This document shows positions 1-8,570 of a stretch of DNA of 64,000 nucleotides, piece by piece. A program made the translations under genes and the position numbers. The notes below the pieces were generated by a model, which was not told the origin of the DNA, did not search any database, and saw only the letters and a program-made list of their open reading frames with translations. The stretch's first letter is position 1; the number at the start of each line of letters is the position of its first letter. The stretch comes from Micropruina sp. (GTDB taxonomy: Bacteria; Actinomycetota; Actinomycetes; Propionibacteriales; Propionibacteriaceae): contig JADJVZ010000013.1 in assembly GCA_016716635.1 (NCBI GenBank), forward strand, positions 310,001 through 374,000, read 5' to 3'.

Positions 1-2553
1 AAGACCGAGGAAATCGACCTCAACGACGAGGTGCAGCGCTCTTATCTCGACTACGCGATGAGCGTCATCGTGTCCCGGGCGCTGCCCGATGTGCGCGACG
101 GCCTCAAGCCCGTCCATCGCCGTGTTATCTACACGATGTACGACGGCGGCTATCGTCCGGACCGGGGCTGGAACAAGTGCTCGCGCGTCGTTGGTGACGT
201 CATGGGCAAGCTGCACCCGCACGGCGACTCGGCGATTTACGACACCTTGGTGCGCCTGGCGCAGCCGTGGGTGATGCGCGCGCCGCTGGTGTCGGGGCAG
301 GGCAACTTCGGTTCGCCGGGCAACGACGGCGCCGCGGCCATGCGGTACACCGAGTGCAAGATGGCGCCGCTGGCCATGGAGATGGTCCGCGATATCGACC
401 AGGGCACGGTCGACTTCAAGCCGAACTACGACAACAAGGAGACCGAGCCGGTCGTGCTGCCGGCGCGGTTCCCGAACCTGCTCATCAACGGCTCCACGGG
501 TATCGCGGTCGGCATGGCCACGAACATCCCCACGCACAACATGCGCGAGGTGGCGGAGGCCGTCCAGTGGCTGCTGAAGAACCCCGAGGCGACCAAGGAG
601 GAGCTGCTCGAAGCCGCCCTTGAGCGCATCAAGGGGCCGGACTTCCCCAACGGCGCGCTGATCGTCGGACGCAAGGGCATCGAGGACGCCTACCGCACCG
701 GTCGCGGCTCGGTCATCATGCGTGCGGTCATCAACATCGAGGAAGACAACAAGGGACGCACCCAGCTCGTCGTCACCGAGTTGCCGCACCAGTGCAACCC
801 CGACAACCTGGCCTTGAAGATCGCCGAGCTCGTCAACGCGGGCAAGCTTTCGGGCATCTCGGACATTCGCGACGATTCGTCCGGCCGTACCGGTCAGCGC
901 CTGGTGATTCTGCTCAAGCGCGACGCTCAGCCGCGCGTGGTGATGAACAACCTCTACAAGCACACCCAGCTGCAGGACACCTTCGGCTGCAACATGCTGG
1001 CGCTCGTCGACGACGTGCCCCGCACGCTGCGCCTCGACCAGTTCATCAGCCACTGGGTGAAGCACCAGATGCAGGTCATTCAGCGTCGGACGGCGTATCG
1101 CCTGGCCGAGGCTGAGAAGCAGGCTCACGTGTGGCGCGGTTACGTGTTGGCGTTGGACGCGTTGGACGACGTGATTGCGTTGATCCGACGGAGCCCCGAC
1201 ACCGAGACCGCCCGCTCGGGCTTGATGACGCTGCTCGGCGTGGACGAGATTCAGGCCCAGGCCATTCTCGACCTGCAGCTGCGGCGTCTGGCGGCCCTCG
1301 AGCGGCAGAAGATCGCCGATCGTCTGGCCGAACTCGAGATCACCATTGCTGACCTCGAAGACATCCTGGCCAAGCCTGAGCGCCAGCGTTCGATCATCTC
1401 CAACGAGCTCACCGAGATCGTCGACAAGTACGGCGACGAGCGTCGCACGCGGATCATCGCCGCCGATGGTGATTTGTCTGATGAGGACTTCATCCCCGAC
1501 GAGGACATGGTCGTCACCATTACCCACGGTGGTTACGCCAAGCGCACCCGCGCCGACGCCTACCGGCTGCAGCGCCGGGGCGGCAAGGGCGTGAAGGGGG
1601 CCAACCTGCGCGTCGATGACGAGGTCGAGCACTTGTTCGCGACCACGTCCCATCACTGGATTCTGTTCTTCACCAACCTCGGACGCGTCTACCGCGCCAA
1701 GGTGTGGCAGCTGCCCGAGGCCGGACGCGACGCCAAGGGCGGCCACGTCGCTGGCCTCTTGTCGTTCTTGCCCGATGAGCGCATTGCGCAGGTGCTGACG
1801 ATCCGCGGCTATGACGCCTCGCCGTACCTGTTGCTCGCGACCCGCGCCGGCTTGGTCAAGAAGACCGAGCTCACCGCTTATGACAGCCCGCGCCAGGCCG
1901 GCGTCATCGCGGTGAACTTCCGCACCGAGGGTGATGAGCTCATCGGGGCGGCGCTGTGTGGTCCGGACGATGACGTGTTGCTGATCTCCCGCAAGGGCAT
2001 GGCCATCCGGTTCGGGGCCAACGATGAGCAGCTGCGTCCGATGGGCCGGGCGACGTCCGGGGTGACGGGCATGCGTTTCCGTCCGTCCGACAACGTCGAT
2101 GAGCAGGACGAGCTGTTGAGCATGTCGGTCATCGGCGCGGACATGCCCGAGGACGACCGCTACGTGTTCACCGTGACCGACGGCGGTTTCGCCAAGCGCA
2201 CGACGGTGTCGGAATACCGGCAGCAGGGCCGTGGTGGCCTCGGCATCAAGGCCATGAAGCTCAACGAGGATCGTGGTTCGCTGGTTGGCGGCCTGGTCGT
2301 CAGCGAGGCCGATGAGGTCATCGCGATCAAGACGTCCGGGCAGATCATCCGTAGTCGTGTGGCCGATGTTCCCACCAAGGGACGCGACACGATGGGTGTG
2401 AAGTTCGTGGACGTCCGCGGGGACGATTCCGTGGCGGTCATCGCGTTGTACCCGGAGGCCGGGGCTGAGGCGGAGGATCAGCCGGTGGAGGAAGTTTCTT
2501 CCGAAGCGGGTAGCCTTGCCGAGTCGGATGACTCTGCAGCCGAGAAGGAGTAG
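1..2553 (+). CDS. gyrA: DNA gyrase subunit A (5' end outside window)
   Basis: This is the cytoplasmic GyrA subunit of the type II topoisomerase that introduces negative supercoils together with GyrB. The reading frame is open from base 1, so the true start lies upstream; GTG at 31 is internal. The active-site tyrosine sits in AAMRYTE (codon 346-348). The quinolone-resistance region reads HPHGDSAIYD, with Ser and Asp at the two positions usually mutated in resistant strains, so it looks susceptible. The GyrA-box of the C-terminal beta-pinwheel is visible as QRRGGKG (codons 1570-1590). The C-terminal tail is acidic (EAEDQPVEE...AEKE). The stop is followed at 2 nt by the next gene. Recognition is unambiguous. 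Confidence 0.98.
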   Translation, partial: KTEEIDLNDEVQRSYLDYAMSVIVSRALPDVRDGLKPVHRRVIYTMYDGGYRPDRGWNKCSRVVGDVMGKLHPHGDSAIYDTLVRLAQPWVMRAPLVSGQGNFGSPGNDGAAAMRYTECKMAPLAMEMVRDIDQGTVDFKPNYDNKETEPVVLPARFPNLLINGSTGIAVGMATNIPTHNMREVAEAVQWLLKNPEATKEELLEAALERIKGPDFPNGALIVGRKGIEDAYRTGRGSVIMRAVINIEEDNKGRTQLVVTELPHQCNPDNLALKIAELVNAGKLSGISDIRDDSSGRTGQRLVILLKRDAQPRVVMNNLYKHTQLQDTFGCNMLALVDDVPRTLRLDQFISHWVKHQMQVIQRRTAYRLAEAEKQAHVWRGYVLALDALDDVIALIRRSPDTETARSGLMTLLGVDEIQAQAILDLQLRRLAALERQKIADRLAELEITIADLEDILAKPERQRSIISNELTEIVDKYGDERRTRIIAADGDLSDEDFIPDEDMVVTITHGGYAKRTRADAYRLQRRGGKGVKGANLRVDDEVEHLFATTSHHWILFFTNLGRVYRAKVWQLPEAGRDAKGGHVAGLLSFLPDERIAQVLTIRGYDASPYLLLATRAGLVKKTELTAYDSPRQAGVIAVNFRTEGDELIGAALCGPDDDVLLISRKGMAIRFGANDEQLRPMGRATSGVTGMRFRPSDNVDEQDELLSMSVIGADMPEDDRYVFTVTDGGFAKRTTVSEYRQQGRGGLGIKAMKLNEDRGSLVGGLVVSEADEVIAIKTSGQIIRSRVADVPTKGRDTMGVKFVDVRGDDSVAVIALYPEAGAEAEDQPVEEVSSEAGSLAESDDSAAEKE

Positions 2554-2555
2554 TT

Positions 2556-3116
2556 GTGAGTACGCCCACCACGGACGCCACCCCTGCTGAGAAGCCCCGC
2601 GCAAGCTGGGACGGGGACGGGTACCTGTCCGACGTGCCAGCGGCCGAGGAATCGTCCGCCGCGAAGACGCAGGAGTTGCCCGCTGCCGCTGCCGCCGCGG
2701 CGGCCCCGGCATCGCGTCCGAACACCAGCTCGTCGTCCGCGCGGCGCACCCGCAAGGCGCGGTTGCGGCTGTCCCGCATCGATCCGTGGTCGGTGATGAA
2801 GACGACGTTCTTGTTCTCCATCGCCTTCGGCATCATGTTCTGGGTGGCGACGTACGTCCTATGGTCGATCGTCCAATCGTCCGGCCTGTTCGACGCGATC
2901 AACAAGGTGCTGGTGGACATCCTCTCCAGCCCGCAGGACCAGACGCCCATCCGCATCGAGGACTACGTGAACACCAACAAGGTGCTCGGTATCTCCGGCG
3001 TCCTCGCCGTGGTGAACGTCGTGATCATGACTGCTCTCGGGACTGTCTTCGCCTTCCTCTACAACCTCGCGGCCAACGTCATCGGCGGCCTCGAGCTCAC
3101 CCTCGCCGAGGACTGA
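2556..3116 (+). CDS. DUF3566 transmembrane protein downstream of gyrA
   Basis: An actinobacterial membrane protein of 186 aa, of the DUF3566 family that conventionally follows gyrA; its molecular role is not established. The N-terminal ~70 residues are Ala/Pro/Ser-rich and disordered. Next comes the conserved RKARLRLSRIDPWSVMKTTFL entry into a first membrane segment (about residues 85-108), a soluble loop, and a second membrane segment (about 148-175). The GTG start at 2556 is set by AAGGAG at 2545-2550, which lies inside the end of gyrA, so the two genes are probably co-transcribed and translationally linked. Length and topology match the family. Confidence 0.9.
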   Translation: MSTPTTDATPAEKPRASWDGDGYLSDVPAAEESSAAKTQELPAAAAAAAAPASRPNTSSSSARRTRKARLRLSRIDPWSVMKTTFLFSIAFGIMFWVATYVLWSIVQSSGLFDAINKVLVDILSSPQDQTPIRIEDYVNTNKVLGISGVLAVVNVVIMTALGTVFAFLYNLAANVIGGLELTLAED

Positions 3117-3124
3117 GAGACGAT

Positions 3125-3154
3125 TTGAGGACTCCTCCGCCCTCCCGGTAGAGT
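3125..3154 (+). promoter_or_regulatory. Candidate promoter of tRNA-Ile
   Basis: A -35-like TTGAGG (3125-3130) and a -10-like TAGAGT (3149-3154) are separated by 18 bp. The -10 lies 27 bp upstream of the mature tRNA 5' end. Assigned by eye from consensus; no start site is known. Confidence 0.5.
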
Positions 3155-3181
3155 AACCACTCGGTGCATCCGCACCACCCC

Positions 3182-3258
3182 GGGCCTATAGCTCAGACGG
3201 TTAGAGCGCTGCCCTGATAAGGCAGAGGTCACTGGTTCAAGTCCAGTTAGGCCCACCA
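3182..3258 (+). tRNA. tRNA-Ile (anticodon GAT)
   Basis: A 77-nt cloverleaf including an encoded 3' CCA. The acceptor stem pairs GGGCCTA with TAGGCCC, the D arm is GCTC...GAGC, the anticodon stem pairs CTGCC with GGCAG around loop CTGATAA (anticodon GAT), and the T arm is ACTGG TTCAAGT CCAGT. This is the usual tRNA gene following gyrA-DUF3566 in actinobacteria. The DNA downstream changes to mobile elements within 300 bp, but no second copy of the tRNA 3' end was found in the window. Confidence 0.97.
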
Positions 3259-3547
3259 CCTTTTCTCCCGGTTGACTAGCGGTAACGCGTTGCTGGCCAT
3301 TGGATGGGGTAACTTCAGGGTAACTTCAGCCACAGAAGTGGGCTGGTTCACGCCCCCCATTGGCCACATCGCAGTTTCTTCGCCCGTCAGCTTGGGCAAC
3401 TTGCGAGTGCGAAGGTCAGGTCGTCCCAGGCCTCCACATCGAAGTACGGCGGCTGCCTTCGTGGCCCACCCCACAGTCCCAGCCTCTGGGGCATACGTTC
3501 TTGCACGGTTCAGGTCCACCCTAAAGGCGGGGCCTGGGTGTTATCGG
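3259..3547. other. Non-coding stretch after tRNA-Ile with a tandem 11-bp repeat
   Basis: No convincing gene is present. The only structure seen is an exact tandem duplication of GGTAACTTCAG (3308-3318 and 3319-3329). Short open frames on both strands here have no recognisable protein character. The stretch separates the core tRNA from the mobile elements and may be the worn edge of an inserted region. Confidence 0.4.
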
Positions 3548-4360
3548 GCTCATCACAGTTGACGGTGTAGATGGGTTTGGCGCGTCGGTCACTGGGTAGG
3601 GGTCGAGGTCTTCAGATGATGGAAGTTCTCACACCACCCATCAAGAAGACCTCGACGTGCTTGACGCTACCTTCGCTGCCCCTGACCTGACCACTTTCTG
3701 CCGCCTTGATGAGCTTGGGCTGGTCGCGGTCGGTCAACGCCTCGAGCCAGGGCGGGCGATCATCGCTTGCCGGGTGACCGATCCCGATGATTGGTGTCAC
3801 CGCTGCGGCCAGCAAGGGATGGTGCGGGACACGGTGGTTCGGCGCCTGGCCCACGAACCACTCGGGTGGCGACCGACTGTGTTGGTGGTCACGATCCGCA
3901 GGTACCGGTGCTCGGATTGTCAGCATGTGTGGCGGCAGGACACCACCAAGATGGCCGAACCGAAAGCGAAGCTATCGAGGCGAGGACTGCGGTGGGCGTT
4001 GGAAGCCATCGTGCTTCAACATCTGACCGTCGCGCGGGCCGCCGAGGGACTGGGTGTGGCGTGGAACACCGCCAACGACGCGATCCTCGCCGAAGGGCAG
4101 CGGGTGTTGATCGGCAACCCTGCCCGGTTCGATGGGGTGACCACGATCGGCGTCGATGAGCATGTCTGGCGGCACACCCGGCGAGGCGATAAGTACGTCA
4201 CGGTGGTCATCGACCTGACTCCGACAAGGAACAACACCGGACCGGCCCGCCTGCTCGACATGATCGAGGGCCGCTCCAAACAGGTATTCAAAACGTGGCT
4301 CGCCAACCGACCGGAAGCGTGGCGGGACAAGGTGGACGTCGTGGCGATGGATGGGTTCAC
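3548..4360 (+). mobile_element. ISL3-family insertion sequence, left part only
   Basis: The left terminus is placed near 3548 (GGGCTCATCACAGTTGACGG), about 110 bp before the transposase start; this placement is an estimate from the typical ISL3 layout. The element runs to 4360, where the IS3-family element begins inside the transposase catalytic domain. The right half and right terminus are absent: the DNA beyond the IS3 element is unrelated. The element is therefore immobile on its own. Confidence 0.7.
3657..4360 (+). pseudogene. ISL3-family transposase, 3'-truncated
   Basis: About 235 codons of an ISL3 transposase remain, where complete proteins have over 400. The N-terminal zinc-finger region carries two CxxC pairs (CHRCG and CSDCQ, roughly residues 47-85). 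It is followed by a helix-turn-helix region (VARAAEGLGVAWNTAND) and the start of the DDE catalytic domain (IGVDEHVW with the first Asp, then VDVVAMDGFT with the second Asp). The frame then enters the inverted repeat of the adjacent IS3-family element at 4361, which supplies an unrelated tail. Without the last catalytic Glu and the C-terminus it cannot be active. Confidence 0.88.
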
Positions 4361-4398
4361 TGAACCGCCCCGGCGTGTCCGGAGGCTTCGTTGTTTGA

Positions 4399-5256
4399 CT
4401 AAGCAGCCTCTGTTTGTGGCTGCTTGTGAGCGTAGTACGCGTTCTCGAGCTCGAGGGGCGGGATGTCGCCGCAGTACTCGAACAAGCGAACGTTGTTGAA
4501 CCAGTCGACCCATGTCGCGGTGGCGTGTTCAACCTGATCGACCCCATGCCAGGGCCCTTCGTGGCGGATCACTTCAGCCTTGTAGAGGCCATTGATGGTC
4601 TCGGCGAGGGCGTTGTCGTAGGAGGAGCCGACGCTGCCCACTGAGGGAGTGATGCCCGCTTCGGCGATCCGTTCGGTGTACCGAATCGACGTGTATTGGG
4701 AGCCTCTATCGGTGTGTGCGACCAGGGCAGTGAAGTCATCGCGGCCTTCCCGTTCCCGGGTCCAGATTGCCTGCTCCAAAGCATCGAGCACCATGGCGGT
4801 GGTCATCGTCGCAGCGACCCGCCAGCCCAGGATCCGACGGGCGTAGGCGTCGATCACGAACGCGACATACACCCATCCGGCCCAGGTCGATACGTAGGTG
4901 ATGTCAGCCACCCACAGCCGGTTCGGGGCCACCGGCTCGAAGTCACGACCCACCAAATCCTCGGGGCGTTTCGCTGCCGGATCGGCGATGGTGGTGCGTT
5001 TCTTGGACCCGCGACGAGCCCCCACAAGTCCGTCGCCGCGCATCAACCGCTCCACGGTGCAGCGGGCTACCGGGATCTGTTCCCGGTTCAGCTGCAACCA
5101 CACCTTCCGCGGCCCATACACACCTCGGTTGGCGTGGAAGACGCGGCGGACCTCGACAAGTAACACCTCATCGCGAAGCTGTCGGTCAGTGGGCAGCTTG
5201 TCTACCCATTCGTAATAGGTCGACGGGGCGATCGGAACACCATGCTCAGTCAGCAC
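4399..5256 (-). CDS. IS3-family transposase OrfB (DDE catalytic subunit)
   Basis: The catalytic part of an IS3 transposase, normally made as an OrfAB frameshift fusion. Visible are the HTH_21-like region (GVYGPRKVWLQLNRE) and the rve/DDE core: WVADITY (first Asp), VAHTDRGSQYTS (second Asp) and SYDNALAETINGLYK (Glu). It ends in a typical NNVRLFEYCGDIPPLE tail. The peptide expected just before this frame (VDFIREHADHQESGGLRWGV) is encoded at about 5295-5352 in another frame that stops. The N-terminal junction of OrfB therefore seems shifted by a small insertion near 5285, and this copy may be inactive. The GTG at 5256 is only the first in-frame start. Confidence 0.85.
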   Translation of the reverse strand: MLTEHGVPIAPSTYYEWVDKLPTDRQLRDEVLLVEVRRVFHANRGVYGPRKVWLQLNREQIPVARCTVERLMRGDGLVGARRGSKKRTTIADPAAKRPEDLVGRDFEPVAPNRLWVADITYVSTWAGWVYVAFVIDAYARRILGWRVAATMTTAMVLDALEQAIWTREREGRDDFTALVAHTDRGSQYTSIRYTERIAEAGITPSVGSVGSSYDNALAETINGLYKAEVIRHEGPWHGVDQVEHATATWVDWFNNVRLFEYCGDIPPLELENAYYAHKQPQTEAA

Positions 5257-5355
5257 AGCGCAGATCGGCTGGTCGTGCCTCCCACTTCGTCACAACACCC
5301 CATCGCAAACCACCAGACTCCTGGTGGTCGGCATGCTCGCGGATGAAATCCACGA

Positions 5356-5682
5356 TCACAGACCTGGCCGGTCGAGCTCGGCCGCGAAGAAAGCCGACGC
5401 CGCCTTCAAAATCGCGTTCGCCCGCTTCAGTTCAGCATTCTCCCGCTTCAACCGCTTCAGCTCAGCCGACTCCTCACTCGACACCCCCGGCCGTGTCCCC
5501 TGATCAATCTGATCCTGACGTACCCACTTCCGCAGCGTCTCTGCCGTGGAAATCCCCAACAGCCCCGCCACATGCCGCATCGCGGCCCAGTCCGTGCCCT
5601 GATCAGGCCGGCACTCGTGATACATCCTCACCGCCCGAGCCTTCAGCTCATCCGGATACCTCTTCGACGTGTTCCCTGGCAT
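5356..5682 (-). CDS. IS3-family transposase OrfA (HTH protein)
   Basis: A small DNA-binding protein of 108 aa that recognises the IS ends and is fused to OrfB by ribosomal frameshift. It begins MPGNTSKRYPDELKARAVRM, the standard helix-turn-helix start of the HTH_Tnp_1 family. It continues through WAAMRHVAGLLGISTAETLRKWVRQ into a leucine-rich coiled coil (ELKRLKRENAELKRANAILKAASAFF) used for multimerisation. It starts 24 bp inside the right inverted repeat, as is usual. Confidence 0.92.
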   Translation of the reverse strand: MPGNTSKRYPDELKARAVRMYHECRPDQGTDWAAMRHVAGLLGISTAETLRKWVRQDQIDQGTRPGVSSEESAELKRLKRENAELKRANAILKAASAFFAAELDRPGL

Positions 5683-5732
5683 GACTCCAACCTTCCCAAG
5701 GTTTCAAGTCTCCGGAAACACCGGGGCGGTTC

Positions 5733-6539
5733 ATCAAGCCGATCGCGACCGACGAAGGCGATGGGCCCTTCGTGTACGCCGACACCTTTTCCAGCCGTGC
5801 TGGCATCACGGCGCGCAACGGACGGCTTGCCTTGAAGAAGGTCGTCATCGTTGGCCTCGGGGGGACTGGCAGTTACCTTCTGGACTTCTTGACGAAGACA
5901 CCGATTGAGGCGATCCATCTCTACGATGACGACACGCTCAAGACACACAATGCCTTTCGCTCGCCAGGCGCGGCAACGCTGGGCGACCTGCGCGCCTCGA
6001 AGTCGAAGGTCGAATACTACGCAAGCTTGTTCGGGGAGATGCACCGTGGGATCCACCCCCACGCTGTACGCGTCACAGTCTTCAACGTCGCTGAGATCGC
6101 GGATGCAGACTTCGTCTTCCTCGCGATGGACTCAGGGCCCGAGAAGATGACCATCATGGAGCAGCTCATCGCGGCCCGGGTGCCTTTCATCGACTCAGGG
6201 GTTGGCGTCAGCGATGATCCCAATGGGATCGCTGGCCACGTCCGCGTCACGACGTCGACACCAGACCGGAGTGACCACATCGCGCGGGACGGCCTCATTT
6301 CCTACTTCGCAGGCGAAGCCGCGGAATACGACACGAACCTCCAAGTCTCGGAGCTCAACGCACTTGCAGCAGTCCAGTCTGTCCTGAGGTTCAAGAAGAT
6401 CCTGGGTTTCTATGCGGACGCCGAGGATGAACGACATTCCGTCTACGTGACTGACTCCAACGAGATACACAACCGTTACGGGGAGAACGAGCCCGCCCCT
6501 TTTGGCATCGCGGAGGATCACGCCGAGGATGCAACGTGA
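5733..6539 (+). pseudogene. E1-like ThiF-domain adenylyltransferase, 5'-truncated by the IS3 element
   Basis: This is the C-terminal ThiF/MoeB (E1) domain of a protein of the kind that carries an extra N-terminal domain (DUF6791-ThiF architecture) in bacterial ubiquitin-like gene sets. The frame is open from the IS3 end and lacks its own start; GTG 5772 is internal. The nucleotide-binding glycine loop is IVGLGGTGSYLLD, followed by the acidic strand HLYDDDTLKTHNAFR. FVFLAMDSGPEK and the long region to LNALAAVQSVLRFKK complete an E1 Rossmann domain. The known family would adenylate a ubiquitin-like C-terminus; that partner is not in the window. The stop overlaps the next gene's GTG by 4 bp. Assignment to ThiF is firm; the N-terminal domain and substrate are inferred. 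Confidence 0.8.
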
Positions 6540-6931
6540 GGGCCACAGCGCTGAAGACCGAGTTCACCGAGTACATCCCAGCGGATCCTCGGAGTGGACA
6601 CCTATACATCTCGATGGAATACGCGACGGCAGTGCACCTGTGCGCTTGCGGCTGCAAGTCCAAGGTGGTCACGCCCCTAGGAGTGGCCGACTGGCAACTG
6701 ATCTTCGATGGCACGGTAACCCTGCGGCCCTCTATTGGAAACGGTCAATTCCCCTGCCGTTCTCACTACTTCATTCGCAGTGACCGGATCGAGTGGATGC
6801 ACCCGGTCTCCGCGGCGGACAGCCTCCTCGCAAGCAGCAAGGATCAGGCGGCCCTCCGGACCAAGGCATCCAAGATCATCGAGAGCCCATGGTGGTGGGG
6901 CAAATTCCTTCGGGGGCCCCGCGGCAGTTGA
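6536..6931 (+). CDS. DUF6527-type cysteine-rich small protein, partner of the E1-like gene
   Basis: A 131-aa protein translationally coupled to the E1-like gene through a GTGA overlap. The core MEYATAVHLCACGC contains three closely spaced cysteines, followed by GVADWQLIFDG, SIGNGQFPCRSHYFIRSDRI with a fourth cysteine, and a Trp-rich C-terminus (SPWWWGKFL). This matches my recollection of DUF6527, a family found beside DUF6791-ThiF E1 proteins and multi-ubiquitin-domain proteins; its activity is not known to me. Cys-x-Cys-x-Cys plus a distal Pro-Cys suggests metal binding, which is inference. The copy is intact, but its upstream partner is truncated and a second, frameshifted copy of its 3' part lies at 8571. 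Confidence 0.78.
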   Translation: MRATALKTEFTEYIPADPRSGHLYISMEYATAVHLCACGCKSKVVTPLGVADWQLIFDGTVTLRPSIGNGQFPCRSHYFIRSDRIEWMHPVSAADSLLASSKDQAALRTKASKIIESPWWWGKFLRGPRGS

Positions 6932-6946
6932 GCGCTTCAAACTGAC
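6596..6946. repeat. Long direct repeat (left copy) flanking the IS1634-family element
   Basis: 351 bp identical, except for one base, to 8571-8920. It covers codons ~21 to the stop of the DUF6527-type gene plus 15 bp. The left copy continues naturally into the 5' part of that gene, and the right copy continues into different downstream DNA. The original target therefore had a single copy. This is the layout of a very long target-site duplication. Confidence 0.93.
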
Positions 6947-8570
6947 CCGACTTTTATCAATTAGTGTGCAAGTGGATGGCGTTGAGGGCGGCTTGAGCGT
7001 CGTCGGGTAGCGGGTGGGCTGCGGTGATGACCTGGTCACCGGCTTTGATCTGAACGGTGTGGTAGCGGCGGAGGGTCTTGACGAGCTTCCGGGTGGACCA
7101 GCCGGTGGTGGCCTCCAGCCATCGAGCGACGGCGAGGGCGGCGAACACGATGGTGAGGTGGGCTTCGATCGAGTCCCGTTTTCTGGCGTAGATCGGGCGG
7201 GCACGTGGATCGGTTTTGGACATCCGGAACGATTTCTCGACCTGCCACAGCTGGTGGTAGGCGCCGAGCACGAACGCTGAGGTCGGGTTGTCCAGGTTTG
7301 TGACGTAGCCCTTCAAACCGGCCAGCGCCCGGGCTTTGGCTTCCAGGTCACGGTTGATTGACTTCTTCGCGCCGGTGAGGAGCACGAACCTGTTCCGTTT
7401 CACGTCCGCTTGCCCGGCAACAGCTTTCTCAGCTTTCGCGACCTGGGTATCGATGCCCTTCAACGTGCGGCGGCCCCGGTCGTGGGAGTACTGGTAGAAC
7501 ACCGTCCTGCGCCGCAGGTCGGCCTTGACGCCCTGGACGATCTGCTGGGTGAACAGGTGCCGGTCTGGGATCGGTTCGCCGGGATGGGTACGTTGCCATT
7601 CCTTGACCGTGTAGGGCACCTCGGGGATGCGGGCCCCGACGATGAAGTGCAACCCGGCATCTTCGAGCTCTTTGAGGTTCTGCTCCGACAACATGCCGGC
7701 GTCCGCGACGACGGTCACGTCGGGCAGGCCGTGGGCGGCCTGGAATGCCTGCACCACGGGCAGGATGGTTTTGGTTTCGGCTTTGTTGCCCTCGAACGCG
7801 CCGATCTGGAGCGGGAACCCGCGCGCATCGGTCAACAGACCGACGGTGATCTGTGGTTCCAGGCGTCGTTCCTTGCTGAACCGGGTTCACGGAACCCGTC
7901 ACCCTCATGGGTTTCGAAGTAGAGGGTGGTCACGTCGTACAACAAGACCGTGGCTGGTCCCAACCCAACATGGGTTGCACAAGCCCCGGACAGCTTCGCT
8001 CGCCACTCTGGCTTGGCATAGGTGGCCAGTCGGCGGTTGATCGTCGGATAGGACGGCGCCGGGACACCGACCTCCTCCAACACCCGGACGGTGTCGAGCT
8101 TCGATGTGGGCTCGATCAACCGGCCCAGCACCAAAGCCTCAAACACCTGGTCCGGCCGGTGGCCTTGTCGAAACCGAGCACCCGATACCCGCGTTGCAGC
8201 GCGTCCCACAGATGCTTCGACCGGGTCGACATGATCGGCAGTTCCACCGCGTCGATCTGGCCATCACCGAAGTCCAGACTGTCCTGACCGGCATGGAGCC
8301 GTTGCCGGGCCGCAACCTTCAACAATGCGACCTCGGCCTCGTTGTGACCCGAACCGATGTGCTCGATGTCACGAGAACCGTGATGGGTCGAGTGCACGAT
8401 CTGTACCGCGGTCGCGCCACTCGATGTCTTCACGGTGCGGATATACGGCGACACCCTCCACAGGATAGGAGAAGCCTCCCCAACCCGCCCGACTAGTGTG
8501 CAAACCCGAAACAGAAACCCGTAGTCAACGCCACATCAACGCCGAAAACCCGCCACCTTGATAAAAGTCA
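6947..8570 (-). mobile_element. IS1634-family insertion sequence
   Basis: A ~1.62-kb element bounded by short inverted repeats: GACTTTTATCAA at 6949-6960 and its complement TTGATAAAAGTC at 8558-8569. Exact ends are uncertain by 1-2 bp. It carries one minus-strand transposase gene, now broken in two places. It lies between the two copies of a ~350-bp direct repeat, agreeing with the unusually long, variable duplications reported for the type member IS1634 of Mycoplasma mycoides. Confidence 0.88.
6957..8454 (-). pseudogene. IS1634-family (IS4-superfamily) transposase with two frameshifts
   Basis: About 499 codons of transposase are spread over three frames. The N-terminus (MSPYIRTVKTSSGATAVQIV...) reads from 8454 to about 8160, the middle (QVFEALVLGRLIEPTSKLDTVRVL...LLYDVTTLYFET, first catalytic Asp) from about 8185 to about 7870, and the C-terminal part (TDARGFPLQIGAFEGNKAETKT...VVADAGMLSEQNL...YHQLWQVEKSFRMSKTD, remaining catalytic Asp and Glu) from 7835 to 6957. 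All family landmarks are present in order, so this is an almost complete gene inactivated by indels rather than a fragment. Transposition would now need a helper in trans. Confidence 0.88.

Larger units (their letters stand above)
4361..5733 (-). mobile_element. IS3-family insertion sequence with 28-bp terminal inverted repeats
   Basis: Terminal inverted repeats are directly visible. The left end at 4361-4388 begins TGAACCGCCCCGGCGTGTCC and the right end at 5706-5733 is its complement, with 25 of 28 positions matching. The ~1.37-kb element encodes OrfA and OrfB on the minus strand, as expected for IS3. The flanking trinucleotides (CAC on the left, TCA on the right) do not match, so the 3-bp target duplication typical of IS3 elements is missing. 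The left flank is ISL3 and the right flank is a ThiF gene. This implies deletion or recombination at the element after insertion. Confidence 0.9.

Noticed and set aside
3182..3258. tRNA-Ile as an attachment site for an integrated element
   Set aside because: No integrase gene and no repeat of the tRNA 3' end was found within the window, so an att pair cannot be supported.
3272..3562. 96-codon frame between tRNA-Ile and the ISL3 remnant
   Set aside because: No ribosome site, no recognisable motif, and equally long frames exist on the opposite strand.
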